A stretch of 64,000 nt of DNA from Armigeres subalbatus (taxonomy: Eukaryota > Arthropoda > Insecta > Diptera > Culicidae), in assembly GCF_024139115.2 (NCBI RefSeq), contig NC_085141.1:218215783-218279782 (forward strand), in the 5' to 3' direction. The translations under genes and the position numbers were made by a program. Under the pieces are notes generated by a model, which saw only the letters and a program-made list of their open reading frames with translations, searched no databases and was not told the origin of the DNA. Below are positions 21,214 through 33,429 of the stretch, one piece after another (positions within the stretch are counted from its first letter, which is position 1; the number at the start of each line of letters is the position of its first letter).

Positions 21214-22264
21214 TTGGAGGACACCACACAAGTACCCATGGAGCTATATATGCTTGCAAATAATACAGCCATTAAAGTTGACTAAAAGTGGAAAAAGGCC
21301 CTTTTACGACCGAAATAATGCCTTATTACTTTGACATGATGAAATAAAACATATGTTATGTATCGCTGCATTCGTAACGCTGAACTAGTAGATCGTTGCT
21401 TGACAGGTGATGAATAAATGCATCTTTACATCAGTAAAACTAATCTAATGCGATTAGCATTTAATATGCTGATCTGTGATTGATTACATGCATTAATGAA
21501 TGCTTGGTGGTTACTTGGGCATCCTTAAAAATGGCTGAAATAAAGCAGAAATAAGCAGAATCAGAAGTGGCGTGAAACCAAACGCAAATATATTTATTTG
21601 CAACGTTTGGTTTTCGCCCGCGATGTAAGCGTACGTGGCAAAGTAAGGATTGTGATGTCCCCGACTGAAAGCCAGTCGAGTGGCTTCAGCGGCCGATGGG
21701 TCATGTTAATTCCACGGTTAGAGACTCAAAGTCCATCCAACTGGGAACTATTATTAAACTTCTTGATTCAGTTGGCCTCCGAGCAGTTTGCTCAATGTTA
21801 ATAAAACGACACAAATTATTATGGCAAATACCATCAATTTTGAATAGCTACGTAGTCCTACGTCACCTTTGCGTACAACCCGATTGGGCTGCACCTTTGA
21901 GTTTTTTATTATTTTTTTTATTTTTCCTTATACCGACCGGATGTGGTCATTCAAAGAAAGCTACACTGCCATAATCTGAAAAAGTGACGTATACGCCAAA
22001 TTACAACACACACGTTTTCCATTTTTCTGTTTAAGAGCTCGGTGAGTACTACTCGCCAACACCATTTTTGGAAAATGGCGTATACGTAACTTTTTCAGAT
22101 TACGGCAGAGCACCTTCTGTCTTACACCGATCAAGCGTGTTCATTTCAAGAAGGTAATATCTCCTCACTTTGCCTTGTAGCGGCCATTTCCTTCTTTCAT
22201 TGCTTTAATCCACAATCGAATAGAATTTAGACCGGATTACAATAGATATTTCAATGATAATTTA
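21214..22264. other. No gene; short dispersed repeats
   Basis: A block GTCCTACGTCACCTTTGCGT followed by ACAACCCGATTGGGC at 21,853 also occurs near 17,608 and 39,246, so it is a small dispersed repeat. From 21,925 decayed copies of the 60-bp CCTTATACCG repeat occur. A pair of inverted blocks (CGTATACGCCAAATT-type at 21,988 and GGCGTATACGTAACTTTTTC at 22,077) brackets about 120 bp and may be a MITE. The open frame 21,598-21,801 has no known motif. Confidence 0.4.
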
Positions 22265-22460
22265 TTATTCTAACTGAATTCCGCCAAATGGCATTCCTCG
22301 GAATGACTTTCGGTGAAAGAGTACATTCCATGAAATGTCTTTCGGTGAAAAAATGCATTCCGCGAAACGTCTTTTGAAGAATTGGTACATTCCGACAAAT
22401 GTCTTACTGCGAAACATAAATCCGCGAAATGGTTTTTGGCAGTCTTCACGAAAACATGAA
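22265..22460. repeat. Degenerate repeat, unit about 30 bp
   Basis: Repeats of CATTCCGCGAAATGTCTTTC followed by GGTGAAA with variation, about six copies. The open frames on both strands here are by-products. Confidence 0.65.
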
Positions 22461-22479
22461 CCGCGTTTAAACAAGTGCA

Positions 22480-22660
22480 GTTTTCCCGTGTGCATGTTCA
22501 CACTCAAACATGCATACTAGATCCAAACCGAGTTCATCATAAACCGAACCAAAATCGCACCCGGTTTGAACACGAGTGTGCGCCCAAGTTCAAACACACG
22601 GGTTTGAACATGGAAGTTTAAACATCAGTTTACACACAGCATGCTGTTCATCTGTTCATA
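22480..22660. repeat. GTTTGAACATG-rich degenerate block, left
   Basis: Multiple copies in both orientations of GTTCAAACATG / GTTTGAACACG. A matching block lies at 24,255-24,440, about 1.6 kb downstream, so the two may be ends of one element. Confidence 0.5.
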
Positions 22661-22687
22661 TTGGTCAAGTGGTTTCTCTTCTTCAGT

Positions 22688-22757
22688 AGCGGTGATGGCC
22701 TAGTGGTAACTCGTTTGGCGTTCACTCAGGGCACTAGTGTTTGAATCATAGTCTATG
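22688..22757 (+). repeat. tRNA-like SINE head, degenerate
   Basis: TGGCCTAGTGGTAAC fits a pol III A box and GTTTGAATCATAG resembles a B box, 34 bases apart. The cloverleaf is not clean, so this is more likely a decayed tRNA-derived SINE head than a functional tRNA gene. Confidence 0.4.
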
Positions 22758-22759
22758 GA

Positions 22760-24254
22760 TTTTATTTAGGAATGGCACATGAATAGTTTAAGTTTTATAA
22801 ATGCCACTTTTCAGCCCTTGTCAGGTGGTTTGCGCTTGGTCCGATATCTCAATATCACAACAATTTGTTTATTCAACATTTTGCATACAATCTTCAGATA
22901 TTATTCTTAATGTTTTTAACAACTGAATATTAGGTGCATTTTTCCGGTAAGACAACCGGCAACCTCCAATGTAATGATTATTTAAAGTGTCCTTGCGTTT
23001 ATGTTCTAAACGAAGTAAAATACATAAGTCTCTGTTCGTCTGTCTAAAATGTAGCCCCTAATTATTTTATATCCGTAACATATGCAAGCATGCATTTTGT
23101 TTTGTTAGATACGATGGGATTTGCATATCGTGAATAAAATATAGATGTTGATTCCAAAAAGTTCTAAAACACATTTTTAGTGGGGGAGGGAGGTTGATAA
23201 CCAAACATTCAAATTGATAGAAATTTAAATAGATAGTAGGGGGTCTGTTCATAATGTATTTTATATTGCTATGTATAAGTAATCAGAGATGCATCCTGAA
23301 CAGAACATGAGCCAAGAGCGTGCCTTGGTGTTCTTAGTTTTGAACTCTGAACACAGTTCAGTGTGCACTGGGTTAATACGCAAGCAAAACGATCACGGTA
23401 ACTAAGATTCCTTAGATTTGGAACAATGCAAAAACATACGAGCATGCTTGATTATTTTCTATCCGTTAGATGCCCACGTGCTCTACTTCTAGCCGAAAAA
23501 TGTGTAGCATGCTGTCGCTTGAATTTGTTTTCCTAGGATACAAGTTGCTAGGTTAGGTCAGTGCTCTTGAACAGTGTGCAGTGTTCAGAACGTTTTGAAC
23601 ACGAACACGCGTTCTCGTGTTCAGATGCATCTCTGTAAGTAATACGCCGATGACATTATACAATACAAAGAAAATTCACAAACGATAGAGCTTCAGGTCA
23701 GAAATGAGCCCACAAATCCTAAAACATAAAAGTCTTATAAACTACATGGCTCTCATAAAAGTTAAAATCTCCAATTATGACAATCTAAAAAATTGCGAAA
23801 CTGGAATTAAAGCCCCGTTGATCATAAGGTTCTTCAAAAAGGTCGAAAACCCTCTCTCCCTGGAATAAAGAAATCTCTATGCAACCCAGAACTTCGCTTC
23901 AGATTCTCAGTATATTTATCAAGTACCACTGCAAAGTAGAATAAATTATCCTTAAATTATCCAAAATTTTAGAAATATGAACTCACCAGTTTTTTGGTGG
24001 TTGCAGAAAAAGAATTGTTTTCAGAACCTCGAAAATGGAGCAAAAAGTTCCGCTCAGAGCAGATTCGAACCTAAGACGTCCTGAATCAAGACCTCACCTC
24101 TATAAATGCTTTGTTATGCAAGTGTGAAAAATTTGCACAACATGTTTCAATTTTTCAATCATACCTTCATTGAAGTTTGGTTAAATTCTCTTATTCGAGA
24201 TATGAATAAAAGGCTGGGAAACGTGAAGAATCAACAATAGTTTCCCTAGCAACC
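22760..24254. other. No recognisable gene
   Basis: Short open frames only. No terminal repeats or RNA motifs were noted. The region 23,280-23,640 repeats GAACAC/GTTCAG words loosely, like the flanking GTTTGAACATG blocks. Confidence 0.3.
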
Positions 24255-24440
24255 CGTTAATTTGCCTATTCTCGTGTGCAAGCGCACATGTTTGAACCCA
24301 AGTTTAAACTCGATGTTTGAACATTGTACATTGCGCCTGGGTGTATCGGAGTTCAGGCTCGTGTTCAGATTGCTATGTGCAAGTTCGAACATAGCAAGCA
24401 ATGTTTGATTGGGTGCACAAACTTACGTGAACATCTCACA
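24255..24440. repeat. GTTTGAACATG-rich degenerate block, right
   Basis: Copies of ATGTTTGAACCCAAGTTTAA and related words. It is the partner of the 22,480-22,660 block. Confidence 0.5.
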
Positions 24441-24499
24441 CATGTTGCACCTTGAAGATGGTTTTTGGTGTTTTAGTATACAACCAACTTTTGCCGATG

Positions 24500-24765
24500 T
24501 ATGGCTCACTTCTCACTTTTTACATGAGCAGTGAGAAATGAGAAGTGAGTTCGTGAGACGTCCCACTTCTCACTCCTTATTTCTCACTTCCTACTGTAAA
24601 AAGTGAGAAGCGCGAAGTGCGTAGTGAGACGTCTATCTATCATTTTTTACAATGAGCAGTGAGAAATGAAAAGTGAGAAGTGAGTAGTCAGACTTCTAAC
24701 TTCTCACTTCGAACTACTCACTTTACACAATGAGAAGTGGGAAATAAGTAGAAAAAAGTGACATC
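24500..24765. repeat. Palindromic GAGAAGTGAG repeat
   Basis: Alternating TGAGAAGTGAG and CTCACTTCTCAC words with GAGACGTC spacers form many local hairpins. It lies directly against the 17-bp satellite, as does the similar block at 42,868. Confidence 0.85.
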
Positions 24766-25622
24766 TATTTGGCTAAATGTCTTATATGGCCAAATGTTTT
24801 ATTCGGTCAAATGTCCTATTCGTCCTATTCGGCCAAACGTCCTATCCACCCAAATGTTCTATTCAGCCAAATGTGCTATTCGGCCATGCGCCCTATTCGG
24901 TCAAGCGTCCTATTTGGCTAAGCGTCCTATTCGGCCAAGCGTCCTAGATGGCCAAGCGTCCTATTCAGCCAAGCGTCCTATTCGACCAAGCGTCCGATTC
25001 GGTAAAGCATCCTATTCGGCCAAGCGTTCTATTCGGCCAAGAGTCTTATCCGGCCAAGAATCCTATTCGGCCAACCACCCTATTCGGCCAACCGCCCTAT
25101 TCGGCCAAACGTCCTATTCAGCCAAATGTCCTATCCGGCAAAATGTCCTACTCGGCCAAACGTCCTATTTGGTCAAATGTCCTATTTGCTCAAATGTCCT
25201 ACTCGGCCAAATGTGCTATTCGGCCAAGCGTCCTATTCAGCCAAGCATCCTATTCGGTCAAGCGCCGTATTCGGTCAAGCGTCCTATTCGGCCAAGCGTC
25301 ATTTTCGGCCAAGCGTTCTATTCCGTCAAGCGTCCTATTCGGCCAAGCGTCTTATCCGGCCAAGTGTCCTATTCGGTCAAACGCTTTTTTCGACCAAATG
25401 TACTATTCAGCCAAATATCCTATCCAGCAAAATATCCTATTCGGACAAACGTCCCATTCGGCCAAACGTTCTATTTGGTCGAATGTCCTTTTTGCCCAAA
25501 TGTCGTATTCGGCCAAATGTGCTATTCGGCCAAACGTCCTATTCAGCTTAATTCCCTATCCGGCAAAATGTCCTACTCGGCCGAACGTCCCATTCGGCCA
25601 AACGTCTCATTCAGCCAAACGT
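24766..25622. repeat. 17-bp satellite, about 50 copies, opposite orientation
   Basis: The unit TTCGGCCAAATGTCCTA (often AAGCGTCC) repeats for about 860 bp. It is the reverse complement of the 14,515 satellite with more variation. Overlapping + strand open frames of 320, 247 and 141 codons in three frames come from the 51-bp super-period and are not genes. Confidence 0.95.
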
Positions 25623-25926
25623 CCTTCTTCTTCTTCTTCTTCTTATTGGCATTACATCCCCACACTGGGACAGAGCCGCCTCGCAGCTTAGTGTTCATTA
25701 AGCACTTCCACAGTTATTAACTGCGAGGTTTCTTAGCCAGGTTACCATTTTGCATTCGTATATCATGAGGCTAGCACGATGATACTTTTATGCCCAGGGA
25801 AGTCGAGACAATTTCCAATCCGAAAATTGCCTAGACCGGCACCGGGAATCGAACCCAGCCACCCTCAGCATGGTCTTGCTTTGTAGCCGCGCGTCTTACC
25901 GCACGACCGCTGTACCGCTAGACCAT
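25623..25926 (-). mobile_element. tRNA-derived SINE (Feilai-like)
   Basis: On the - strand the 5' end, from 25,926, has a tRNA-like head with a perfect pol III B box (GGTTCGATTCC near 25,853). It then runs through AATTTTCGGATTGGAAATTG and GAAATCCTCGCAGTTAATAAC-like body to a GAA-repeat tail (25,623-25,645 as CTT repeats on +). I recall this body as a very abundant Aedes SINE; the family name is from memory. It was inserted at the right edge of the satellite. Confidence 0.85.
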
Positions 25927-26333
25927 AATGTACAAACAACATTCTTCAACAAGATAACGAAGTACCACGACTTGGCGGAGGAGTTGAAGCAGATGTGGCA
26001 CCTGGAGGACGTGCGTATAATTCCGGTTGTTATCTCAGCAACCGGAATCGTCCCGAAATCTCTTCTGAGATCCTTAGGAGAGCTGGAACTATCTCATAAC
26101 CTCCATAGCATCCAAAAAACAGTGGTTCTTGGAACTTGCAATATCGTAAGAAGATTCCTGAACCACCATAACTAATACATCCGGTGCAAACGTTTATTAT
26201 AGGATTTTAAGTCAACCGGCGAATGAGATCCACAGAGCCTAATCCCCTTTGGCATTCAGATTGCCCGGGGTAGGTGAAAATTCCCAGCACGCTTGCTGAG
26301 GAAGTGCCAAAACTCTATAATAATAATAATAAT
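25921..26333 (+). pseudogene. 5'-truncated LINE: RT C-terminus, 3' UTR and AAT tail
   Basis: The frame ending at 26,175 encodes YHDLAEELKQMWHLEDVRII, VVISATGIVPKSLL and QKTVVLGTCNIVRRFL, then a stop. This is the conserved C-terminal tail of a class of LINE RTs (I recall it from R2/R4-type and relatives). It is followed by a 3' UTR with TTGCCCGGGGTAGGTG and a tail of ATA/AAT repeats at 26,318-26,333. The 5' part is missing, as is usual for LINE insertions. Confidence 0.8.
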
Positions 26334-28142
26334 TGAAACTATGTGCGGTAATTCAAACTCAAACTCATGTCCTGAAACACGGTGGATGCACAAATATAGT
26401 CTACTCGAGGCACTCCATCAATTCATTATTTACTACAGCTGCGAAATTCCAAAGATCGTACTCCTTTCGATGTTCTTTGCAAACTATCCAGAACTAATCA
26501 AAAATGCATCCCCGTAATTCCGTGAAACTATGCCACATAAGTCAGCTGTAAAACCAAGAAAGCCTCAAGGTATCCTTCGAAAGAGCTTTTACAAGAAAAC
26601 CGCCCTGGTATCGGTTATAATCAAGGTGAACCAAGCTAGCCGGTGGCACTTAGAAAGACCAGCGTTAATCGATAAAGAAATTAAAAATGTATGCCAAAGT
26701 CAACAGACTCGCATGACGACGGCAGTGAACGCTTTATAAAGCTATGGATTGAGTAACAAGACGAAACATTTCAAAGCTCTGGGACGTGCCCAACATGGCC
26801 CGACAAGTAGAATGTGTACCCTTGTGTACCTATGCGTACGTATTCCACCGTCTATATGTTCCCTCTGCTCCACACATCACAGTATGAGATGGAAGAGTTC
26901 ATGACACTATGCCCTTTTGTCTGAGGCACAGCACGAACCCACGTCGCTTTATATCCCTTTTTGGATGAAATTACCTTTTGAAAGCTTCTTCCTCGGTGGG
27001 CATCAACTGATAACTGAACGAGATACAAACGAAGCACACGTTATGTGAAGGAAGATAGCGTGACAGCGTTCAAATGCGCATGCTCTCTGAGGTTGCTTGT
27101 ATGGGGAAAACGATTGTAACCGAAGCAATTTGCTGATCTAACGGCTTCCACTGGGACAATTGTGTGTTCCAATTTACTGCTCTGCTGCAATTCTAGGTTG
27201 GCGGTTCTGTAGAGCCACGTTACAGAAAAATCTCTATGAGTAATTGATACAAAAAGGTATCGATATAGATTTCCGGTAAAACATAATTGAATTCAGTTCG
27301 TGAGAAAATCAATTTATATACCTACAGTTTCGGGAATTCATTACATAAGACATTGTCGAAAGAGTAATGCAAGCAAGATAACATCTTAGGTGGATACTCT
27401 CAGGTTATCACAAGGAAAGTTACAAGAAATGCACATTACCTAGCTCACGGCAGAATCATTCTACACATATTTCTGCCAAGTCATACCTACGTGATTTATA
27501 ACCATTCAGCACGCTATTTTAGCGCCGCGGTGTGAACTCGATGTAGGTGCATGTATTGTTCATACACAAATTCTGCAGGGAAAAAAACGTGCTATCGCTT
27601 TCCGGTTCGGTACGCTCTGATGTATATTTCATTATGGGCCCTGGCATTGGCCAGTTACGCTCTGCAGACTTGCATTCTCACTGACCATGCAGTGAGCTTT
27701 AATATGGTCGGTGCGGTTCGACCTGTCCGAGCGAAAATTGAACTCAGTAGAGGCCGCTGCATCCTATGAAATAGATATTATCAAAAGCCATATAATTAAC
27801 TATAAGTACACAATGGAATGAAAGGCTTCCGAATTGATGATGGATACACATTTACCGTTGAATTTGACTCAATATGATAATTCCTAATATTGGTTTAAAT
27901 CCAACTTTCGCATATCGTCTAAAAACCACTGTGCCAAAGTAAATCTTTTTACTTTTACAAAACGAAATCACCAAATAAACACTTACCTGTAAATCGTCAC
28001 AATCCTCAATACAATTATTATTCGGAGCTATCAATTAGCACACAATCAACATCACTTTACACACCCTTCCCAGAATATTTCCTCCTTCTACCCTACCTTC
28101 AACCTTCTACCCTACCCCACTACACTCATCATCTATTCATCG
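26334..28142. other. No recognisable gene
   Basis: The open frames at 26,293-26,517 and 26,530-26,739 (+) contain no motif I know. 26,740-27,850 looks unique. A run of CCTACC/CTTCTACC words at 28,085-28,125 precedes the LINE fragment. Confidence 0.3.
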
Positions 28143-29055
28143 ATATGATACAATCGATCGGGACCAGCCATGGCAGCTAATGCACGAACACGGATTTCCG
28201 GATAAACTGACACGGTTGATCAAGGCGACGATGAATCGGGTGATGTGCGTAGTTCGAGTTTCAGGGGCATTCTCTAGTCCCTTCGAAATCCGCAGAGGGT
28301 TACGGCAAGGTGATGGTCTTTCGTGTCTGCTATTCAACATCGCTTTGGAAGGGGTAATACGAAGAGCAGGTATTAACACGAGTGGTACAATTTTCAATAA
28401 GTCCGTCCAGCTACTTGGCTTCGCCGACGACATAGATATCCAAGCGGATCGAACTAGTCACCAACACGTCGAAGACGAAGTACATTATAGGAAGAGGTTC
28501 AAGTGAAGACAATGAGAGCCACCCACCGCGAGTTTGCATCGGTGCGTGATGACGAAATCGAAGTAGTAGGAAAATTTGTGAAATTCGGCTCACTGGTGAC
28601 TGCTAAAAGTGATATAAGCAGCGAAATTCGGAGACGCTTAGTGGCTGGAAATCGTACGTATTTCGGACTCCGAAAAACGCTCCGATTAAATAGAGTTCGC
28701 CGCCGTACCAAACTGACAATCTACAAAACACTCATTAGACCGGTAGTTTTCTGCGGACACGAGACCTGGACGATGCTCACTTGGAGTTTTCAAAAGGAAA
28801 GTGCTGCGTACCATCTATGATGTGGTGCAGATAGCGGACGGTACGTGGAGGAGACGCATGAATCATGAGTTGCATGAGCTGTTGGGAGAACCACCACACC
28901 GTGAAAATCGGACGACTGCGGTGGGCCGGGCATGTAGCCAGAATGTCGGATAGTAACCCGGTGAAAATGGTTCTCGATAACGATCCGAAGGGCCCAAGAA
29001 GGCGAGGTGCGCAAGGTGGATCGATCAGGTGGAAGATGTCTTGCGGACCAGGGAT
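28143..29055 (+). pseudogene. RTE-like LINE RT relic (FADDID)
   Basis: The + strand frames encode YDTIDRDQPW, HGFPDKLTRLIKATMNRV, GLRQGDGLSCLLFNIALEG and LLGFADDIDIQ (the catalytic ADD at about 28,423). After frame breaks come FGSLVTAKSDISSEIRRRLV, RTKLTIYKTLIRPVVFCG, and at 28,907 RLRWAGHVARMSDSNPVKMV. FADDID and the LRWAGHV tail are typical of RTE-clade elements. The fingers domain, the endonuclease and an open frame are all missing. Confidence 0.85.
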
Positions 29056-29399
29056 GGGAAAAATCAAATTTTCAAAAAATCGAGTATGATCGAAGTCCAC
29101 CCGTGATCTTACTTTTAAATTATCAAGTGATAAAAACTCGCAAGCGATTAAGAATCGTTTGAAACTCGTATCTTGATTTGAAGCATTTACCGTGACATTT
29201 TGAACTATTTTTCTTACTACCATTAAACCGTAACGACAAATAAAAGATATAACGGTACTGTAGAACAATTAGCTGATATTAGTAAAGATAAATGTTTGAA
29301 TGAAAATTCTGTGTTTATAATCGTTTGAGTACAAAATTTGAGAAGTTGTCGCCGGCGACAACTCGCCTACTGTTTTCACGTGAGAAGTTTTCACATGAA

Positions 29400-29560
29400 T
29401 ATTGCAATCATTATCGTCTGATAATGATTCAGCACAACACTGTTGCGGACCATCCGTAGACTGCGTGGTTGGCGTCGTCGTCGTGGACCGAGCCGAATGG
29501 AGAAGACTCTTATGTACCGCACAGGCCACTACGGCCTTAGTCTGAAAAAATAAATAAATT
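29400..29560 (+). mobile_element. LINE 3' end with AAAT tail
   Basis: The block GTACCGCACAGGCCACTACG followed by GCCTTAGTCTGA and AAATAAATAAAT resembles a LINE C-terminus and 3' tail that I recall as common in Aedes. It may be the tail of the RTE relic upstream, separated by a decayed or inserted stretch (29,056-29,399). Confidence 0.5.
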
Positions 29561-29689
29561 CTACCCTAAGGTACTTAGGTACCTTCTATGACCACGTGAT
29601 TTTTATCTCCTAGTGTAAAAAAAAACCTTATTTTGCTCAAAATATATGATTTACACGTTGATTTTTGAAGATGGACAAAAATCACTGGC

Positions 29690-30812
29690 GGTGCCAGAAT
29701 ACATGACTGTATGCGATAACTGGCGAGGCATTATGTTGCTGAGTACCGTTCTCAAAGTTCTGTGCAAAATTATCCCTGCCCGGATACAGGAGAATATGCG
29801 ACTCTCCTGCGGCAGCAAGCCGGATTCCGTGCCGGAAGATCCTGTGTGGACCATATTGTCACGCTCCGCATCATTTTGGAGCAGGTCAACGAATTCCAAG
29901 AGTCCCTTTACTTGGTATTCATTGGCTACGAAAAAGCTTTCGACCGTCTCAATCACGAGAATATGTGGGGCGCCCTGAGACGCAAGGGGTTCCTGAGAAA
30001 ATCATCGGCCTCATCGAAGCACAGTACGAGGCCTTTTCGTGTAGAGTGCTGCACAATGGGGTCCTGCCCGACCCTATCCGGGTCGTAGCTAATATGAGGC
30101 AAGGATGTATTCTATCACCGTTACTGTTCCTCATCGTAATCGACGAGATTCTGGTAGATGCGATTGACCGTGAACCAAACCGCGGGCTGTTATGGCAGCC
30201 TATAACCATGGAGCACCTAAACGACTTCGAATTGGCGGATGACGTTGCACTACTCGCGCAACGGCGCTTTGATATGCAGAGTAAGCTCAACGACCTTGCC
30301 GATCGCTCCTCCTCGGCAGGTTTAGTCATCAACGTCAACAAAACCAAATCGTTGGATGTAAACACGGTGACTCCTTCCAGTTTCACAGTAGCCGGGCAAC
30401 CAGTGCAGTGGAGAATGTTGAAAGCTTCCAATATCTTGGTAGCCAAATGGCGTCAGACGGCGGTACCAAGATCGACATAGGCGCACGGATCAAGAAAGCA
30501 AGGGCTGCCTTTGCGAGTTTAAGAAATATCTGGAAAAACAGGCAGATAAGTGAACGCATCAAAATACGAATTTTCAACTCTAACGTGAACTCTGTGCTGT
30601 TATACGCTAGCGAAACATGGTGTGTATCAGTGGAGAACACTCAACGGCTGCAGATGTTCATTAGCAGATGCCTGCGGTATATAGTTCGGGCCTGGTGGCC
30701 TCACAACTGGATCTCAAACAACGAGCTCCATCGTCGTTGTCACCAGAGGCCGATAGCAACAGAAATTCGGGATCAGAAGTGGGGCTGGGTCGGCCACACT
30801 CTACGTAGGTCA
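29690..30812 (+). pseudogene. LINE relic (family A), nearly full RT
   Basis: Second copy of the family at 4,195-5,910, in four successive frames. 29,705: CDNWRGIMLLSTVLKV. 29,810: QQAGFRAGRSCVDHIVTLRI, YEKAFDRLNHENMWGALRR. 29,965: GVPEKIIGLIEAQYEAFSCR, RQGCILSPLLFLIVIDEILV, FELADDVALLAQ (ADD near 30,236; the first residue is L instead of F/Y). 30,408: VESFQYLGSQMASDGGTKID, LLYASETW, KWGWVGHTLRR. At least three frameshifts. It stops at about 30,812, where GAATTCC repeats begin. Confidence 0.9.
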
Positions 30813-30839
30813 CACTCAATTTTTTTGTGGTTTCCCCAG

Positions 30840-31609
30840 AAAATCCCCAAGTAATTACGAAGGAATTTCCGAAGAAATTTTCAAGATGCAAGTTTTCTTT
30901 AAGGATTTTTGAAAAAGATTTGGAACTATTGGAACTTTTCAAGGACTTCTTTAAGAAAAAAAACTGAAGGAATTCTTAGAATTCCTTTTTTTAATTTTCG
31001 AAAGAATATCATGATGCTTTCCAAAAAAACCTGTATCTATCTCCGAAGTATTTTTCCTGAGAATTTGCCGAAAGAATGCCTTGAAGAAAATCCGAAAGAT
31101 TTCATTGATGAATCTACAGAGAAATTCAAGAAATTCAAGTTCCTTTGGAAATTCATTTAGGTTTTTTTTTGGCAATTCCTGAAAGTAATTCCTGCGGATT
31201 GCTAAAGGAATTTCTTAAGAAAATTACCGAGGATTTTCCAAAAGAATTCTTAGACACATTTTGGAAGAAATTTGCGAAAGAATTCCTATAGGAATTTCAG
31301 AAGGTGTTTCTAGATTTATTTACTGAGGATTTTTGAAGAAATTCTTTGAGGAAATTATTAATGAGTCACTGGAGAATTACCGAGAGTAAATAATTCACGA
31401 TGGAAATCCTGGAGGAATTTTTGAAGGTATGCATGAAAGATCATCTGGATGACTAATTTAATTAATTCCTTGGGGTATCTTCTCACTTTTGGATAAATTC
31501 ATGAAATATCACCTGAATGAATACTCTAAGAAATTTCCGAAGGAACTCCTGAAGTAAATTCCTATGGAAATCTTGAGAATATCCGAACAAGTATGATGAT
31601 GGATCGATC
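30840..31609. repeat. GAATTCC-rich degenerate repeat, left part of host block
   Basis: Repeats of GAAGGAATTCC / GAAATTTCCGAAG words. Long segments match 60,115-60,543 (for example TTCAAGATGCAAG, TCTATCTCCGAAGTA, GAGAATTTGCCGAAAG) and 38,005-38,180. The ORFs here are incidental. It is the left side of the block that later took up repeat X and the Jockey element. Confidence 0.8.
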
Positions 31610-31690
31610 GATGTGTTACGGGGTAAGATCTACCACGGTTACATTGCCAGATACAGGCAAATCCTGACCCAACGAATATCTTCCTCATTA
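31610..31690. repeat. Dispersed repeat X, copy 2, left half
   Basis: GTGTTACGGGGTAAGATCTA and CCAACGAATATCTTCCTCAT match the 18,085 copy. It breaks at 31,690 exactly at the Jockey 3' end, and resumes at 37,841. Confidence 0.8.
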
Positions 31691-31979
31691 GTAGTAGTAA
31701 AATTCTTCCTTATTTAAACATTTTTTGTTCTACAATTATTTTTAAACATGTATAGTGATCGGCCGGATTGGCCCTCCAACTTCAATTTTAATTATTATTA
31801 TTATTGTTATTTTTATGTTGTTACTTAATTTTTTAAATATAATGTATCATGGCGGCCTTTTCTTTACACTCACCAAAGCGTTCATGTAAGGTTTTTATTC
31901 CGGCCAGACGGTGGACCTCGGATGTTCTTGTCCTGGGAGGGGTGTTGAGGATCATCCTCAGGAATTTGTTTTGAAGTTT

Positions 31980-33250
31980 GAAGTTAAAGTTTGAGGTGGT
32001 GGGTTTCAGCGCAGCTCTCCCAGACCGGCATGCCGTATTCGATCACAGGGAGGATGATTTGCTTGTAGACAGCAAGCTTATTTTTCAGGGACAATGACGA
32101 CCGGCGGTTGATCAAAGGGTACAGTAGTTTCAACAAAACGTTACACTTTGTCACCGTTTTGTCAACCTGTTGCCTGAAAATAAGCTTGCTGTCGAGGGTC
32201 AAGCCAAGGTAGTCGGCCTCATTAGCCCATTCCACAGTCGTGCCATTGAGGATGATTTTACAGTCCCCAGGCGGAACATGTTTAGGGGATTTAGAGTGGG
32301 GGAAAATGATGACCTGGGTCTTCGCCGCGTTGATACAGATCTTCAAGCTGATGAGGTACTCTGTCTGGGCATCCAGGCCTCGTTGGAGTTTTGCCACTAG
32401 CGCTCTGATCACTCTACCATTGTAGACGATGGAGGTGTCATCTGCGAACAGAGACAGAATGCCGCCTTCTGGAGGTTCTGGCATGTCGGAGGTGAACAGA
32501 ATGAAAAGCAGGGCCCGAGGATACTGCCCTGGGGGACGCCTGCGACGATGTTGTGCGCATTGGAACTCGCTCCGCTGATTGAGACCCGGAATGTCCTTGC
32601 CGACAGGAAATTGTTGATGATTTTCATCAGGTAGCTGGGAAGATTGTAGCGTTGTAGTTTGTACACCAGGCCATCATGCCATACATTGTCAAATGCCTTC
32701 TCGACATCGAGTAAGGCCATGGTGGATGTTTTTGAGACAAACTTGTTCCGTCTGAGGACGTTGGTAACTCGAGTCAGTTGGTGTACAGTTGACCGACCGC
32801 GTCGGAAACCAAACTGTTCCTCGAGCAAGATGTTGAGATTTTCGGCAGACTCAAGTAACCGGTGATGAATAGCTTTTTTGAATAGCTTGGATAACCCTGA
32901 GAGAAGGCTGATGGGACGATAACTTCTGGGGGAGGAAGGATCCTTCCCAGGCTTCCGGATGGGGATGACTTTCGCTGACTTCCAGGACGATGGGAAGTAG
33001 CTGAGCTAGAGACACTGATTAAAGATCAGAGAGAAGTGCTCAAAGAACGGAGCACTCATGTGTTTGAGCTCGAGATTCAGGATGCTATCGAAGCCTGGGG
33101 CCTTCATGTTCTCCGATGATTTGATATAGGCCGTCAATTCGCCAGCTGAGATCTCCAACTCCTCCGAGAAGTCGTCGGGATTGCGATAGCGCAGAGCTGG
33201 CGGTCGATACTTTCTGGCGTCTCCGGACGCACCTCGTAATCGACGCACTG
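31980..33250 (-). pseudogene. Jockey RT domain, copy 1
   Basis: - strand: endonuclease end joined by deletion to the RT start (PESIDRQLCAIAI region, then DDFSEELEISAGELTAYIKS, MKAPGFDSILNLELKHM), LEEQFGFRRGRSTVHQL, DVEKAFDNVWHDGLVYKLQR, AGVPQGSILGP, then a frameshift, then LSLFADDTSIVYN (FADD near 32,440) and VWESCAETHHLKL. RT motifs 0 to 7 are in order, and Jockey-clade residues are clear. Frame breaks lie near 32,520 and 33,010. Confidence 0.9.
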
Positions 33251-33429
33251 CTGGAACCGCTGCCAGTTCACTAGATGGTAGTTTCGCCGTAACTGCTGGT
33301 GCCGATTGACCGAGGAGCCCAGTTCCGCCACCACCGGATAGTGATCCGAACTGAGCTCCTGGTAGACGACCGGCTGCGAGACGTGGTCACTCAGGTTTGT
33401 TATGTAGAGGTCGAGGGTTGTGTGGACAC

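Noticed and set aside
22688..22757. tRNA gene
   Set aside because: A and B boxes are present but the stems do not pair well and the B box is degenerate; more likely a SINE head.
24758..25720. 320-codon open frame and overlapping frames
   Set aside because: Made entirely of the 17-bp satellite and the start of a SINE; three frames are open at once, as expected from period 17.
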